Shown: positions 1 to 7,737 of the stretch, piece by piece
Position numbering within the stretch: the stretch's first letter is position 1
Layout: every line of letters starts with the position of its first letter
NCBI GenBank assembly: GCA_016841425.1
Contig: JAENZE010000010.1
Coordinates: 1-64,000, forward strand
Source: Syntrophomonas sp.
Lineage (GTDB): Bacteria; Bacillota; Syntrophomonadia; Syntrophomonadales; Syntrophomonadaceae
Direction: 5' to 3'
Length of the DNA stretch: 64,000 nt
Notes under the pieces: generated by a model
Told to the model about the DNA's origin: nothing
Seen by the model: only the letters and a program-made list of their open reading frames with translations
Database searches by the model: none
Position numbers and translations under genes: made by a program

Positions 1-80
1 TTCCGGTGCGCTCCACGATTAAGGTTGCACCCTTACTGGCACTACTGATGTTCCGCTGCGCTCCACCAATAAGGTAGCAG
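1..80. repeat. Two-unit direct repeat, 50-bp period
   Basis: A ~30-bp unit beginning TTCCGSTGCGCTCCAC occurs at 1-30 and again at 51-80, differing at only a few positions (for example ATTAAGGTTGCAC against ATAAGGTAGCAG near the end). The 20 bases between them are unrelated. The array may continue off the left edge of the window. No ORF crosses it. Function is unknown; a short intergenic repeat family is the simplest reading. Confidence 0.6.
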
Positions 81-131
81 GATTTATTTATTTTCTGGGA
101 AAACAAATAAGTCCTTGGAAACGTTAACATA

Positions 132-181
132 TGGTGCCAAGCACCTTTCATTAACTTATTACTAATAGTACCTGGCACAGA
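132..181. repeat. Palindromic intergenic repeat (GGTGCC...GGCAC family)
   Basis: An imperfect palindrome with GGTGCC-type sequence at the left end and CCTGGCAC at the right end encloses AT-rich sequence containing TTAACTTAT. The same ends and the same TTAACTTAT core recur in a much better palindrome at 58379-58446. This suggests a dispersed REP-like family; the copy here is degraded. Confidence 0.5.
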
Positions 182-575
182 GCATGCTTAATTCCGCATA
201 TAAAATCAAGGAAGTGTGGTCAATTTAATGTCCTTAAATCAATGGCAGGGGAGAAGCCCTTTGCCGCAGGGTAACGTGTATTGAAGCCACTAATTGGCTC
301 GACGCGGTGGGATATGGAGCAGGTAAGTTGGTATAGTGGGAGAAAAAGGAATAGTCTTGACTTCCCGGATGCAAATACCTGGCAGCTTTAAAGCTCCGGA
401 ACATCAAATAAACTTTTTTTTACCAACAAACCATATTGTCTGACAGAGGGACGTTCTGCGAGAGTTGCGTCGCTGGGATTACTAAATTTTATTCTCACAA
501 TTTCTTGGTTTCTCCTTTATTCCTGTTTCGTTGCGGTCAGCCCAGAATCTACAGTATAATTGGAAAGAGGGAATA
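182..575. other. Non-coding stretch, nothing assigned
   Basis: About 390 bases without a convincing coding frame. The part around 240-400 is G-rich, with short complementary segments such as GGGGAGAAGCCC. I could not match it to SRP RNA, 6S RNA, RNase P, tmRNA or a tRNA. It may be an old insertion, a pseudogene or an unassigned RNA. Confidence 0.3.
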
Positions 576-758
576 GTGGGAAGATCCTTCTATGGTAAAG
601 ATAATTTGAGTAGTACTATTATCTGGGCAGCTGTAATAATGGCTGGTATATTAGCAGTAACCGAGGATTCCAGTAAAATTATACCCATACTAGGTGGCAC
701 AGCTGTTCATATTTTTATTAGGTGCACAATCAAAGAAAAAGTAAACCAGTATTATTGA
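576..758 (+). CDS. Small hypothetical membrane protein
   Basis: A 60-residue ORF not recognised as a known family. The GTG start at 576 is chosen because AAAGAGG lies just upstream at 565-570; the frame stays open further upstream to a TTG at 531. The product has a short polar N-terminus, a hydrophobic helix around residues 13-27, a short charged turn, a second hydrophobic stretch around 35-49, and a basic tail, which fits a two-pass or hairpin membrane peptide. It stands alone in a poorly coding region, so it may be a remnant. Confidence 0.35.
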   Translation: MGRSFYGKDNLSSTIIWAAVIMAGILAVTEDSSKIIPILGGTAVHIFIRCTIKEKVNQYY

Positions 759-947
759 AGTGCTTGTGTAGTATGGCTGTTGATTACTTATTGTATAAGT
801 GATGAAACAGACCCCATTAATCATGTGTGCACTTATGTGGTATCCACTAAGCGCGGACAACCAGAATGAGCGTTGTTTGAGCACGACTGAAGGGGGATAA
901 ATTAGGTTTGCAGGGCTTAGAAATTATAAGGAAGGGGAATATGACAG

Positions 948-2393
948 TTGCATACCCGCACGCCTATTTATACCTCTATACGCAAATATGCCGGTGATGT
1001 TAAGCTGCGTTCGCATATGCCCGGACATGCAGGAGAACATGGTTTTACTGACCATGCTTTTCAGCAAATAGCTGGTATTGATGTCACTGAAGTCCCAGGA
1101 ACTGGCGATTTACATGTGCCAGAAGGAATAATTGAGGAGGCTAGAGTTTTGCTGGCTAAGGCCTTTGGAGCCAGGGAGAGCTTGTTTTTAGTTAATGGGG
1201 CCAGCTCAGGAATTCACACCCTGTTTATGTCCTTGAGTGGAAAGCAGGAGAAGGTTTTAGTACCCAGAAACGCCCACCGATCTTTTTTTACTGGAATGGT
1301 TTTGTCCGGGGTGGAACCGGTATATGTTCCATGTCAAATCAGCAGCGATTATGGCCTGGCGATATCGGTCAGGAGCATCGATATTATGGAACTGTTGGCA
1401 GTAAATCCGGATATAACTACTGTGTTTATAACCAGTCCAAATTATTATGGTATAACCTGTGATGTAGCTGAAATATGTCAAAAAGTTAAAGCAAACAATG
1501 ATAATATAGCTGTATTTGTAGATGAAGCCCATGGGGGACATTTTCCTTTTCATGATAATTATCCCCGCTCGGCTCTTTTGTCAGGTGCTGATGCAGTAGT
1601 AAACGGACTGCATAAGACCTTGCCGGTTCTCAATCAGGGCGCATGTCTAAATGTTCAGGATGAAGAAAGATTTTGGAAACAGATATTTCCCACCTGGTCC
1701 ATGCTGACCACCAGCAGTCCATCATATCCAATTCTGGCGTCTATAGATTTAGCACGGAGCTTGATGATGACCGAGGGTCATTCTATATTAGAAAAAGCCC
1801 TGGAGTTATCCAAAAAGTATAGATACAAAATTAATGAAATAAAAGGGTTATCCGTATTTGCTGAAGAAGAGTTAAGTAATGTTTCTGGGACTGCTGAGAT
1901 AGACCCTTTGAAAATCCTGATCAGTGTCAGGGGGACAAGTATTACGGGTGATCAGTTGGCCCAAATATTGCGCCAGGAATATTCAATTCAGGTTGAAATG
2001 GCAGCTCCGGATTATATCTTAGCAATGATGTCTATGTTTCACCGTGCTGAAGACTGGGAGCTGTTGTACCAGGGTTTGAAAGAAATTGCCGGGAAGTATC
2101 CCGGGAAAAAGAGCAAAAAAAAGGATATCCCGGTGCCTCCTGAACCACAGCTACATCTGGCTCCCCGGACTGCTTTTTTTTCTAATACCACAGAGGTAGA
2201 ATTTTCCTGCTGCCGGGGAAAAATATCAGGTGAGGTCATTGCTCCTTATCCTCCAGGAATAGCTTGTTTGCTTCCTGGAGAAATAATAAGTGATGGTATG
2301 TACGAATACTTGGAATATCTGAGAAAGCAAAAAACACCCCTATACGGTCCGAATGATAGCAGTTTAAGCAGAGTGAAAATTATTAATAGCTAG
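948..2393 (+). CDS. Orn/Lys/Arg decarboxylase-family PLP enzyme (YaaO-like)
   Basis: A 481-residue fold-type I PLP enzyme of the Orn/Lys/Arg decarboxylase family; members decarboxylate basic amino acids in the cytosol, but the substrate cannot be read from sequence. The N-terminal SHMPGH motif (about residues 23-28), VNGASSGIH (about 82-90), DEAHGGH (about 192-198) and the PLP-lysine motif GLHKTLP (about 219-225) are all visible. The C-terminal wing follows at about 390-481. The TTG start at 948 follows AAGGAAGGGG at 928-937; an ATG at 941 is out of frame and closes after 18 codons. It stands directly before tmk, as yaaO does in B. subtilis. At 481 residues it has the short YaaO/SpeA architecture, without the extra N-terminal domain of large enterobacterial decarboxylases. 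Confidence 0.9.
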   Translation: MHTRTPIYTSIRKYAGDVKLRSHMPGHAGEHGFTDHAFQQIAGIDVTEVPGTGDLHVPEGIIEEARVLLAKAFGARESLFLVNGASSGIHTLFMSLSGKQEKVLVPRNAHRSFFTGMVLSGVEPVYVPCQISSDYGLAISVRSIDIMELLAVNPDITTVFITSPNYYGITCDVAEICQKVKANNDNIAVFVDEAHGGHFPFHDNYPRSALLSGADAVVNGLHKTLPVLNQGACLNVQDEERFWKQIFPTWSMLTTSSPSYPILASIDLARSLMMTEGHSILEKALELSKKYRYKINEIKGLSVFAEEELSNVSGTAEIDPLKILISVRGTSITGDQLAQILRQEYSIQVEMAAPDYILAMMSMFHRAEDWELLYQGLKEIAGKYPGKKSKKKDIPVPPEPQLHLAPRTAFFSNTTEVEFSCCRGKISGEVIAPYPPGIACLLPGEIISDGMYEYLEYLRKQKTPLYGPNDSSLSRVKIINS

Positions 2394-2414
2394 AAGTATC
2401 ATATATTTTCTTAG

Positions 2415-3056
2415 ATGGGATTGATGAATTCAATGTACCACAAAGGTTTCTTTATTAGTTTTGAAGGAATTGATGGTTGTGGCAAAAGCAGTATAATAGC
2501 TTACCTGAATACCAAACTTAATACTAACAACACAGTTAATATTAGAGAGCCTGGAGGCACTTTAATATCAGAAGACATAAGAGCTATGCTGTTAGATGAT
2601 AAGCATAAAGATATGGCGCCGGAGACGGAAGCACTTTTGTATGCTGCTGCTCGCAGCCAGGTAGTTAAACAGGTAATAAAACCAGCTCTGGCTCAGGGCA
2701 AGGTGGTACTGGCAGACCGGTTTATTGATTCAACAATTGCCTATCAAGGCTATGGAAGGGGGTTGGACCTCAAATACTTGCAGGTACTAAATGACTTTTG
2801 TACCGGAGGTTTAAGTCCGGATTTAACCATTTTACTAGATTTAGAACCAGAACAAAGCTATGGATATAAAAAAGGTCTGGCTCCAGATCGCATAGAAAGC
2901 GAAGGTTTAGAATTTCAGCGATTAGTTCGGAATGGATATCTGCAGCTGGCTGCATCTGAACCAGGCCGGATAATCAAAATTGATGCCGCTCAGGAGGTAT
3001 CAATAGTCAGAGAATTGGTACTTAAACATATCCAAAGGGTTGTGGGCAAGTATTAG
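2415..3056 (+). CDS. tmk: Thymidylate kinase
   Basis: Phosphorylates dTMP to dTDP in dTTP synthesis. The 213-residue length is normal. The P-loop EGIDGCGKSS lies at residues 17-26, followed by REPGG (about 45-49), the DR motif in DRFIDSTIAYQGYGRG (about 103-118) and a lid region containing PDRIE (about 157-161). No strong ribosome-binding site is seen before the ATG at 2415; the ATG at 2433 (residue 7) is an equally good start and begins closer to the conserved core. The gene is followed 14 bp later by the yaaR-like gene and then holB, the arrangement found in B. subtilis. Confidence 0.95.
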   Translation: MGLMNSMYHKGFFISFEGIDGCGKSSIIAYLNTKLNTNNTVNIREPGGTLISEDIRAMLLDDKHKDMAPETEALLYAAARSQVVKQVIKPALAQGKVVLADRFIDSTIAYQGYGRGLDLKYLQVLNDFCTGGLSPDLTILLDLEPEQSYGYKKGLAPDRIESEGLEFQRLVRNGYLQLAASEPGRIIKIDAAQEVSIVRELVLKHIQRVVGKY

Positions 3057-3070
3057 GGGAGGATATATAA

Positions 3071-3517
3071 ATGAGAGTAGAGCGCGATAAACGCTTGAGA
3101 AGCTCTTATCAATCCAGAGAAAATCAGTCTTTAACTGACATAAAGAGGTCAGCAGGTACTTTTGATCAAGAGCTAAATCATCAAAGCCAGAGACAGATCC
3201 AAGAGCGGATGAATGAGATATTAAAACAGATTGATTCGCTGAATAATCAACTCAGTAATAATCTTACAATCAGTAATCTGGTGCTGTATAGTAATTTGAT
3301 TAAAAAATTTTTGAAAGAGGCCAGCTTAAGGGCTTACCAATTAAAACTGGAAAGAGGCTTAAACCGCAGGGGTAGATTAATGCTAGTTACTATTAGTAAA
3401 ATAGATATGGAAGTAGAACAAATGGTAAATGATTTTGTGGACAGACAGAAAGAGCCATTAGAAATACTTGCTGTTATAGATAAAATAAGGGGGATGCTTG
3501 TAGATTTAGTAGTATAA
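3071..3517 (+). CDS. YaaR-family protein (DUF327)
   Basis: A 148-residue, highly charged, largely helical protein matching the YaaR/DUF327 family by length, by the pattern of a long central helix ending in a region such as YSNLIKKFLKEA, and by position between tmk and holB. No catalytic motif is seen. The ATG at 3071 has GGGGAGGATAT upstream. In B. subtilis this slot also carries yaaQ, which is absent here. The biochemical role of the family is not established to my knowledge. Confidence 0.8.
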   Translation: MRVERDKRLRSSYQSRENQSLTDIKRSAGTFDQELNHQSQRQIQERMNEILKQIDSLNNQLSNNLTISNLVLYSNLIKKFLKEASLRAYQLKLERGLNRRGRLMLVTISKIDMEVEQMVNDFVDRQKEPLEILAVIDKIRGMLVDLVV

Positions 3518-3544
3518 GTTACACATTACAAGCTTACAGATATT

Positions 3545-4510
3545 ATGGACTACTTTACCAACATAGTGGGCCAGGAAAAAGTGGTTGAATACCTGAAAAG
3601 AGTGGCTGGCACGAATGAATTCAACCACGCCTATCTTTTCTGGGGGGCTGCAGGAATAGGAAAAATGCAGACTGCTCTGGCATTTGCTTATACTGCTATT
3701 GCTGCAGCAGATGATGAGGCCCATATTTATTTAGATCAGATGATTCATCCAGATTTAAAAACTGTGCAAATCTTGGAAGGCAAAACCAGGATATCCCGGG
3801 AGCAAATAATTAAAGACATCGAACCGTGGTTGGCCGTAAAACCTTACCGGGCCAAACACAGAATAGTCATTATTAGAGATGCCCATTTAATGACTCCGGA
3901 AGCTGCTAATGCGTTATTAAAGACTCTGGAAGAACCGCCTGCTTGTACAATCATTATTCTAGTAGCAGATAATAATAATATTCTGGAGACCATCGTTTCC
4001 AGGTGCAGCTTAATCAGTTTTTCCTCCGTTGCAACTAGTCAGGTACAGCAATTTCTCCTGCATCGGGGATATGATGAGCAGCAGGCTGTCCGCATTGCTT
4101 TATTAGCACAGGGTAGTATAGCTAATGCGCTCAAGCTGGCCGATGGGGAGGCATTTAAAGAACTATGGAGCAGGGCGGTTGAAATTATACAGGAGATATA
4201 TAAGGGAGAGATAGACAAGGTTATAGAGACCGCACAAAACCTGGATGATAATTCGGAACTTCTGATCACTACCGTCGAAACAATATTAAGGGATATCTTG
4301 GTATATGCAGAAACCAAACAAGAGAGCCATTTATACTTTCCAGATAGTTTGGAGCTGATCAGAATGGTAAAGAATATCGACAACAATAAGTTGAAACATG
4401 CTATTTCGGATATTGGGTCTATGAAAAAATATTATAACAGCAATTTGAACAGTCTTGTTTTAAATATAAATATGTGTTACAAAATTCGATATGCCATAAA
4501 AACTTCATAA
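3545..4510 (+). CDS. holB: DNA polymerase III delta' subunit
   Basis: Clamp-loader subunit of the replicative polymerase, 321 residues. The sequence begins like other DnaX/HolB AAA+ proteins (IVGQEKVVEYL), has a P-loop-like GAAGIGK at residues 34-40, a Walker B-region helix AHLMTPEAANALLKTLEEP (about 118-136) and the SRC arginine-finger motif near residue 153. The four zinc-finger cysteines of typical DnaX/delta' proteins are not visible between the P-loop and the Walker B region, so this copy seems to lack that zinc module. It is followed 21 bp later by the ricT/yaaT gene. Confidence 0.92.
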   Translation: MDYFTNIVGQEKVVEYLKRVAGTNEFNHAYLFWGAAGIGKMQTALAFAYTAIAAADDEAHIYLDQMIHPDLKTVQILEGKTRISREQIIKDIEPWLAVKPYRAKHRIVIIRDAHLMTPEAANALLKTLEEPPACTIIILVADNNNILETIVSRCSLISFSSVATSQVQQFLLHRGYDEQQAVRIALLAQGSIANALKLADGEAFKELWSRAVEIIQEIYKGEIDKVIETAQNLDDNSELLITTVETILRDILVYAETKQESHLYFPDSLELIRMVKNIDNNKLKHAISDIGSMKKYYNSNLNSLVLNINMCYKIRYAIKTS

Positions 4511-4531
4511 ATATAAAGGGAGGTTATCATA

Positions 4532-5248
4532 TTGCCGTGGGTTGTGGGTATAAGATTTAAACCAGCTGGTAAAATATACTATTTCGATAGTGAAAACAAT
4601 GAGTTCGATATCGGTGGAAAAGCAATTGTAGAGACTGTGCGAGGGATAGAGTGTGGAACAGTTGCCATAGGCAATCGAGAAGTTCCGGAAGAAAAACTGG
4701 TCCTGCCGCTGAAAAAGGTTATTCGTAAGGCCAGCCCAGCCGATTTGGAGACCTATGAAAACAATAAGAAGAAGGAACAAGAAGCACTTGAAATATGCCG
4801 GAAAAAAGTAGCTGAACACAATCTGCCTATGAGGCTTATCGATGCGGAATATACTTTTGATATGGGTAAGATAATATTTTACTTCACGGCTGACGGGAGG
4901 GTAGATTTTCGAGACTTGGTGAAGGACCTGGCTGGTATTTTCAAAACCAGAATCGAACTGAGACAGATAGGCGTAAGAGATGAAGCTAAAATGCTGGGTG
5001 GCATCGGGTCCTGCGGCCAGGAATTGTGCTGTCATTGTTTCCTGGGAGAATTCGAGCCAGTTTCTATTAAGATGGCCAAAGAACAGCATTTGTCATTGAA
5101 TCCAACTAAAATCTCAGGCATATGCGGCAGATTAATGTGCTGCCTCAAATATGAATCAGAATTATATGAAAACAGGGGAAACGGGGAGGCCTGTAATGGA
5201 AAAGACTGTCCAAGAAATAGCAGTGATCCTAAGGGAACTGATTCTTGA
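4532..5248 (+). CDS. ricT: PSP1-domain protein RicT (YaaT)
   Basis: A 238-residue PSP1-domain protein. In B. subtilis RicT/YaaT belongs to the Ric complex that affects RNA processing, sporulation and competence, and binds Fe-S clusters with partners. The central block [14 protein letters not shown] and the later [11 protein letters not shown] (about residues 155-168 and 195-206) are the cysteine-rich family signature. The TTG start at 4532 is supported by AAAGGGAGG at 4516-4524. The last ~50 bases overlap the start of yabA in another frame, suggesting translational coupling. Confidence 0.92.
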   Translation: MPWVVGIRFKPAGKIYYFDSENNEFDIGGKAIVETVRGIECGTVAIGNREVPEEKLVLPLKKVIRKASPADLETYENNKKKEQEALEICRKKVAEHNLPMRLIDAEYTFDMGKIIFYFTADGRVDFRDLVKDLAGIFKTRIELRQIGVRDEAKMLGGIGSCGQELCCHCFLGEFEPVSIKMAKEQHLSLNPTKISGICGRLMCCLKYESELYENRGNGEACNGKDCPRNSSDPKGTDS

Positions 5249-5465
5249 AGTAGGAGACTTAAAGGAACGGATGGCATCACTGGAAAATAGGTTAGTAAAG
5301 GAAGAACCCCCTGCCCCAATTACCTGTGCCCTACTATTAGAAGGAGAATCCTATGGTAATTTAGGCAGGATATATAATGAGGGGTTTCATGTCTGCCCGG
5401 ATGCCTATGGGCAACCACGGAGTGGGGATTGTCTTTTTTGCATTGCATTTCTGGAAAAGGAGTAA
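5196..5465 (+). CDS. yabA: Replication initiation control protein YabA
   Basis: An 89-residue protein that in Firmicutes binds DnaA and the DnaN clamp and restrains replication initiation. The N-terminal half (about residues 1-35) is a heptad-rich coiled coil; the C-terminal half carries the zinc-binding pattern FHVC...GDCLFC followed by a short hydrophobic tail, as in known YabA. The ATG at 5196 is chosen because GGGGAGG ends 6 bases upstream; the frame is open further 5', but that part would only extend into ricT. It overlaps ricT by 53 bp. Confidence 0.9.
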   Translation: MEKTVQEIAVILRELILEVGDLKERMASLENRLVKEEPPAPITCALLLEGESYGNLGRIYNEGFHVCPDAYGQPRSGDCLFCIAFLEKE

Positions 5466-5477
5466 AGACCATAATTT

Positions 5478-6254
5478 ATGGAAAAATTTCTGGTGCATGA
5501 TGATGAAACACTGGACGATTTATTGTTAGGGAACATGAAAATTATTCAGCCTCAAAAAGGGTATAGGTTTAGCATAGATTCGATTTTGATAGCATTTTTT
5601 GCGGATTTACAGGGTGTAAAGCAGGTAGTTGATTTAGGCACTGGCAGCGGAGTTATTCCGCTGTTGTTATCTTATCGGAATCCCTATATCAACATAACCG
5701 GGGTGGAACTGCTTGATACAGTAGTGCAAAGGGCTAATAGGAATATCATGTTGAATGGCCTGAGCAGGAGAATAAAGATACTTGAGGCCGATATCAAAAA
5801 CCTCCAGCAGCTTCTGCCACCCGGAGGGTTTGATTTAGTGGTATCAAATCCACCCTTCTGGAAAAAAGGCGAAGGCAGAGTGAGTAAAAACCAGGAACAA
5901 GCGGTGGCCAGACATGAATTGCATATCGACTTGCCTCATATAATCAAAACTGCCCGTTATTTACTTCAGACTTCGGGTAAGTTATGCATGATTCACCGAG
6001 CAGACCGCTTAGAAGAAATTATCAGGTATTTAGGTGAAAATCAGCTTAACCGGGTCAAGACCCGCATGGTGCATGCTTTTAAAGATAAGCCGGCAAATTT
6101 GGTGCTGATAGAGGCACAGAATAGTGTGCTGAAAGAAAGCATGGAAATAATGCCTCTGGTAATATATCAAAAAAGAGGGGTCTATTCTGAAGAAATACAA
6201 AAGATTTATACCAGCACCGGGTTACTGCCTCTGGATAAGCATAATAATGGCTAG
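5478..6254 (+). CDS. tRNA adenine-N6 methyltransferase family (YabB/TrmN6)
   Basis: A 258-residue class I SAM-dependent methyltransferase of the TrmN6/YfiC/YabB group, which methylates A37 of tRNA(Val) in characterised members. The SAM-binding motif I VDLGTGSGVIPL lies at about residues 50-61 and the catalytic NPPF motif (in SNPPFWKKG) at about 121-129, typical of amino-methyltransferases acting on adenine. It starts 12 bp after yabA and precedes rsmI. The GIY-YIG gene yazA, which separates the two in B. subtilis, is missing. Confidence 0.88.
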   Translation: MEKFLVHDDETLDDLLLGNMKIIQPQKGYRFSIDSILIAFFADLQGVKQVVDLGTGSGVIPLLLSYRNPYINITGVELLDTVVQRANRNIMLNGLSRRIKILEADIKNLQQLLPPGGFDLVVSNPPFWKKGEGRVSKNQEQAVARHELHIDLPHIIKTARYLLQTSGKLCMIHRADRLEEIIRYLGENQLNRVKTRMVHAFKDKPANLVLIEAQNSVLKESMEIMPLVIYQKRGVYSEEIQKIYTSTGLLPLDKHNNG

Positions 6255-6271
6255 TGAGGTGACCAATAATA

Positions 6272-7099
6272 TTGGGCAAACTTTATATATGTGGGACGCC
6301 TATTGGAAACTTGGAGGATGTAAGCATCAGACTGTTGAAAACGCTGCGTATGGTTGACTTTATTGCCTGCGAAGACACCCGGCATACGATTAAGCTGCTG
6401 AATAGATATAAGATAAAAAAGAAACTGATCAGTTATCATGAACACAGCAGTCTGAAACGGGAGGAGTATATTATAAATCAACTCCTGGAAGGTAAAACCG
6501 TCGCTCTGGTTTCTGATGCGGGCATGCCAGGCATCTGTGACCCCGGGGAGAGACTGGTGCAAAAAGCGATAGAAAATGAGCTGGACATCGAAGTCGTCCC
6601 CGGCCCATCAGCAGCGGTTTCTGCGCTGGCAGTCTCTGGACTGGATACCAGTTCGTTCATTTTCGAAGGTTTTTTACCCCGACAAGCTGGCAAACGAATA
6701 GAGGTATTAGAAAGAAACAAGGAGGAAATTCGAACAGTTATATACTATGAAACTCCGCACCGACTGATGAAAACGCTCCAGGATCTACAGACAGTGCTGG
6801 GTGAGAAAAGAAAAATTGTTATGGTTAGAGAATTGACTAAAAAACATCAAGAAATTATAAGAGGCAGTATTGATCAAATTATAGATAAATTTAAGCAGCA
6901 GGTTCCTCGTGGGGAATTCTGCCTATTGATAGGGGGTAAATCCGTCGAACCAATTAAATTAGATGTTGATCAATTAATAGTTGAAGTAGATGATTTAATT
7001 GAGAAGGGGATGGATAAAAAAGAGGCCTTCAAGCTGAAGGCCAGACAGTATAATTTACAGAAGTCTGTTGTTTACAAGTATTATACCAACCGTAATTGA
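6272..7099 (+). CDS. rsmI: 16S rRNA 2'-O-methyltransferase RsmI
   Basis: Methylates the 2'-hydroxyl of C1402 in 16S rRNA. A 275-residue tetrapyrrole-methylase-fold protein with N-terminal ICGTPIGNLEDVS (about 5-17), ACEDTRHT (about 33-40), the glycine-rich ALVSDAGMPGICDPG (about 76-90) and PGPSAAVSALAVSGL (about 109-123). The TTG start at 6272 is preceded by GTGAGGTGA. The 3' end is convergent with abrB and only 8 bp from it; a small hairpin AACCGT/ACGGTT at 7088-7104 overlaps the stop codon. Confidence 0.95.
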   Translation: MGKLYICGTPIGNLEDVSIRLLKTLRMVDFIACEDTRHTIKLLNRYKIKKKLISYHEHSSLKREEYIINQLLEGKTVALVSDAGMPGICDPGERLVQKAIENELDIEVVPGPSAAVSALAVSGLDTSSFIFEGFLPRQAGKRIEVLERNKEEIRTVIYYETPHRLMKTLQDLQTVLGEKRKIVMVRELTKKHQEIIRGSIDQIIDKFKQQVPRGEFCLLIGGKSVEPIKLDVDQLIVEVDDLIEKGMDKKEAFKLKARQYNLQKSVVYKYYTNRN

Positions 7100-7107
7100 C
7101 GGTTCTA

Positions 7108-7359
7108 TTAACCAACCTGTTTGGTTAGTTCGGTTAGACAGTTTCTGCACAGATTTTTACCTTTGTAATTGATTACTTCTTCTGCATTTCCACAGAAAAT
7201 ACAAGCCGGTTCGTATTTCTTAAGTATAATCTTTTCACTGTCAACGTAGATTTCAAGAGCATCTTTTTCTTCGATACCCATGGTCCTCCTTAGTTCGATA
7301 GGAATAACTATGCGACCTAATTCGTCAACTTTTCTAACCACGCCGGTAGACTTCATCAT
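7108..7359 (-). CDS. abrB: AbrB-family transition-state regulator with zinc-ribbon tail
   Basis: An AbrB-type swapped-hairpin DNA-binding protein. The N-terminal ~50 residues (MKSTGVVRKVDELGRIVIP onward) match transition-state regulators very closely. The C-terminal part differs from B. subtilis AbrB: it carries CIFC and, about 16 residues later, CRNC, a likely zinc ribbon. The start is set at tandem ATG codons (7359 and 7356) because GAGGAGGG lies just upstream on this strand and the conserved domain begins there; about 83 residues. The gene faces rsmI, has its own promoter (7408-7436) and sits in the B. subtilis abrB position. Confidence 0.92.
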   Translation of the reverse strand: MMKSTGVVRKVDELGRIVIPIELRRTMGIEEKDALEIYVDSEKIILKKYEPACIFCGNAEEVINYKGKNLCRNCLTELTKQVG

Positions 7360-7407
7360 ATGACTAACACCCTCCTCTGCAATAACATTTATCTTGTCCC
7401 GACACAA

Positions 7408-7436
7408 AGTATACCAACATTGGCAGAAATAGTCAA
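7408..7436 (-). promoter_or_regulatory. Sigma-A promoter of abrB
   Basis: Read on the - strand, TTGACT (7436-7431) and TATACT (7413-7408) are separated by exactly 17 bp, a near-consensus housekeeping promoter. Transcription would start near 7400, leaving a leader of about 40 nt before the abrB start. Confidence 0.8.
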
Positions 7437-7737
7437 GGATTATTCTACATAATTGGACAAATTATGGGCATAATAACCAAATTATTGTAGTTTAAGGGCG
7501 AGGCATTAGAGATAGATCAATTATTTTGTCGGCTGATGAGGAGAGGTAGTTGTAATTGTCGAGGGACATAGTTTTGATGTGAATAAAGCCATCAGAATAT
7601 GGTAAAATATAAAATACTGCTATTCGTCATATCGGGGTGAAACGGCATATTGCTTTAGCTCATATTGACAAGTAATGGCATAATGTAAAAAAAGAATAAA
7701 TTGTTTTCAAGGATTATGAGCAGGAGGGACATTTTAA
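7437..7737. other. abrB-metG intergenic region
   Basis: About 300 bases with no coding frame. It must hold the metG promoter and leader. I looked for a T-box (AGGGTGG-type element plus terminator/antiterminator) and for a SAM-riboswitch-like fold and saw neither. The metG ribosome-binding site AGGAGGG is at 7721-7727. Confidence 0.5.

Noticed and set aside
1-80. CRISPR array
   Set aside because: Only two diverged units with a 20-base gap; no cas genes.
941-997. ATG-started 18-codon peptide before the decarboxylase
   Set aside because: Out of frame with the decarboxylase and ends within it; nothing suggests a leader peptide.
4505-5089. 194-codon - strand ORF
   Set aside because: Antisense to ricT; the + strand protein is clearly real.
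7437-7737. T-box or SAM riboswitch before metG
   Set aside because: No AGGGTGG-type T-box sequence, terminator/antiterminator pair or SAM-I core was found.
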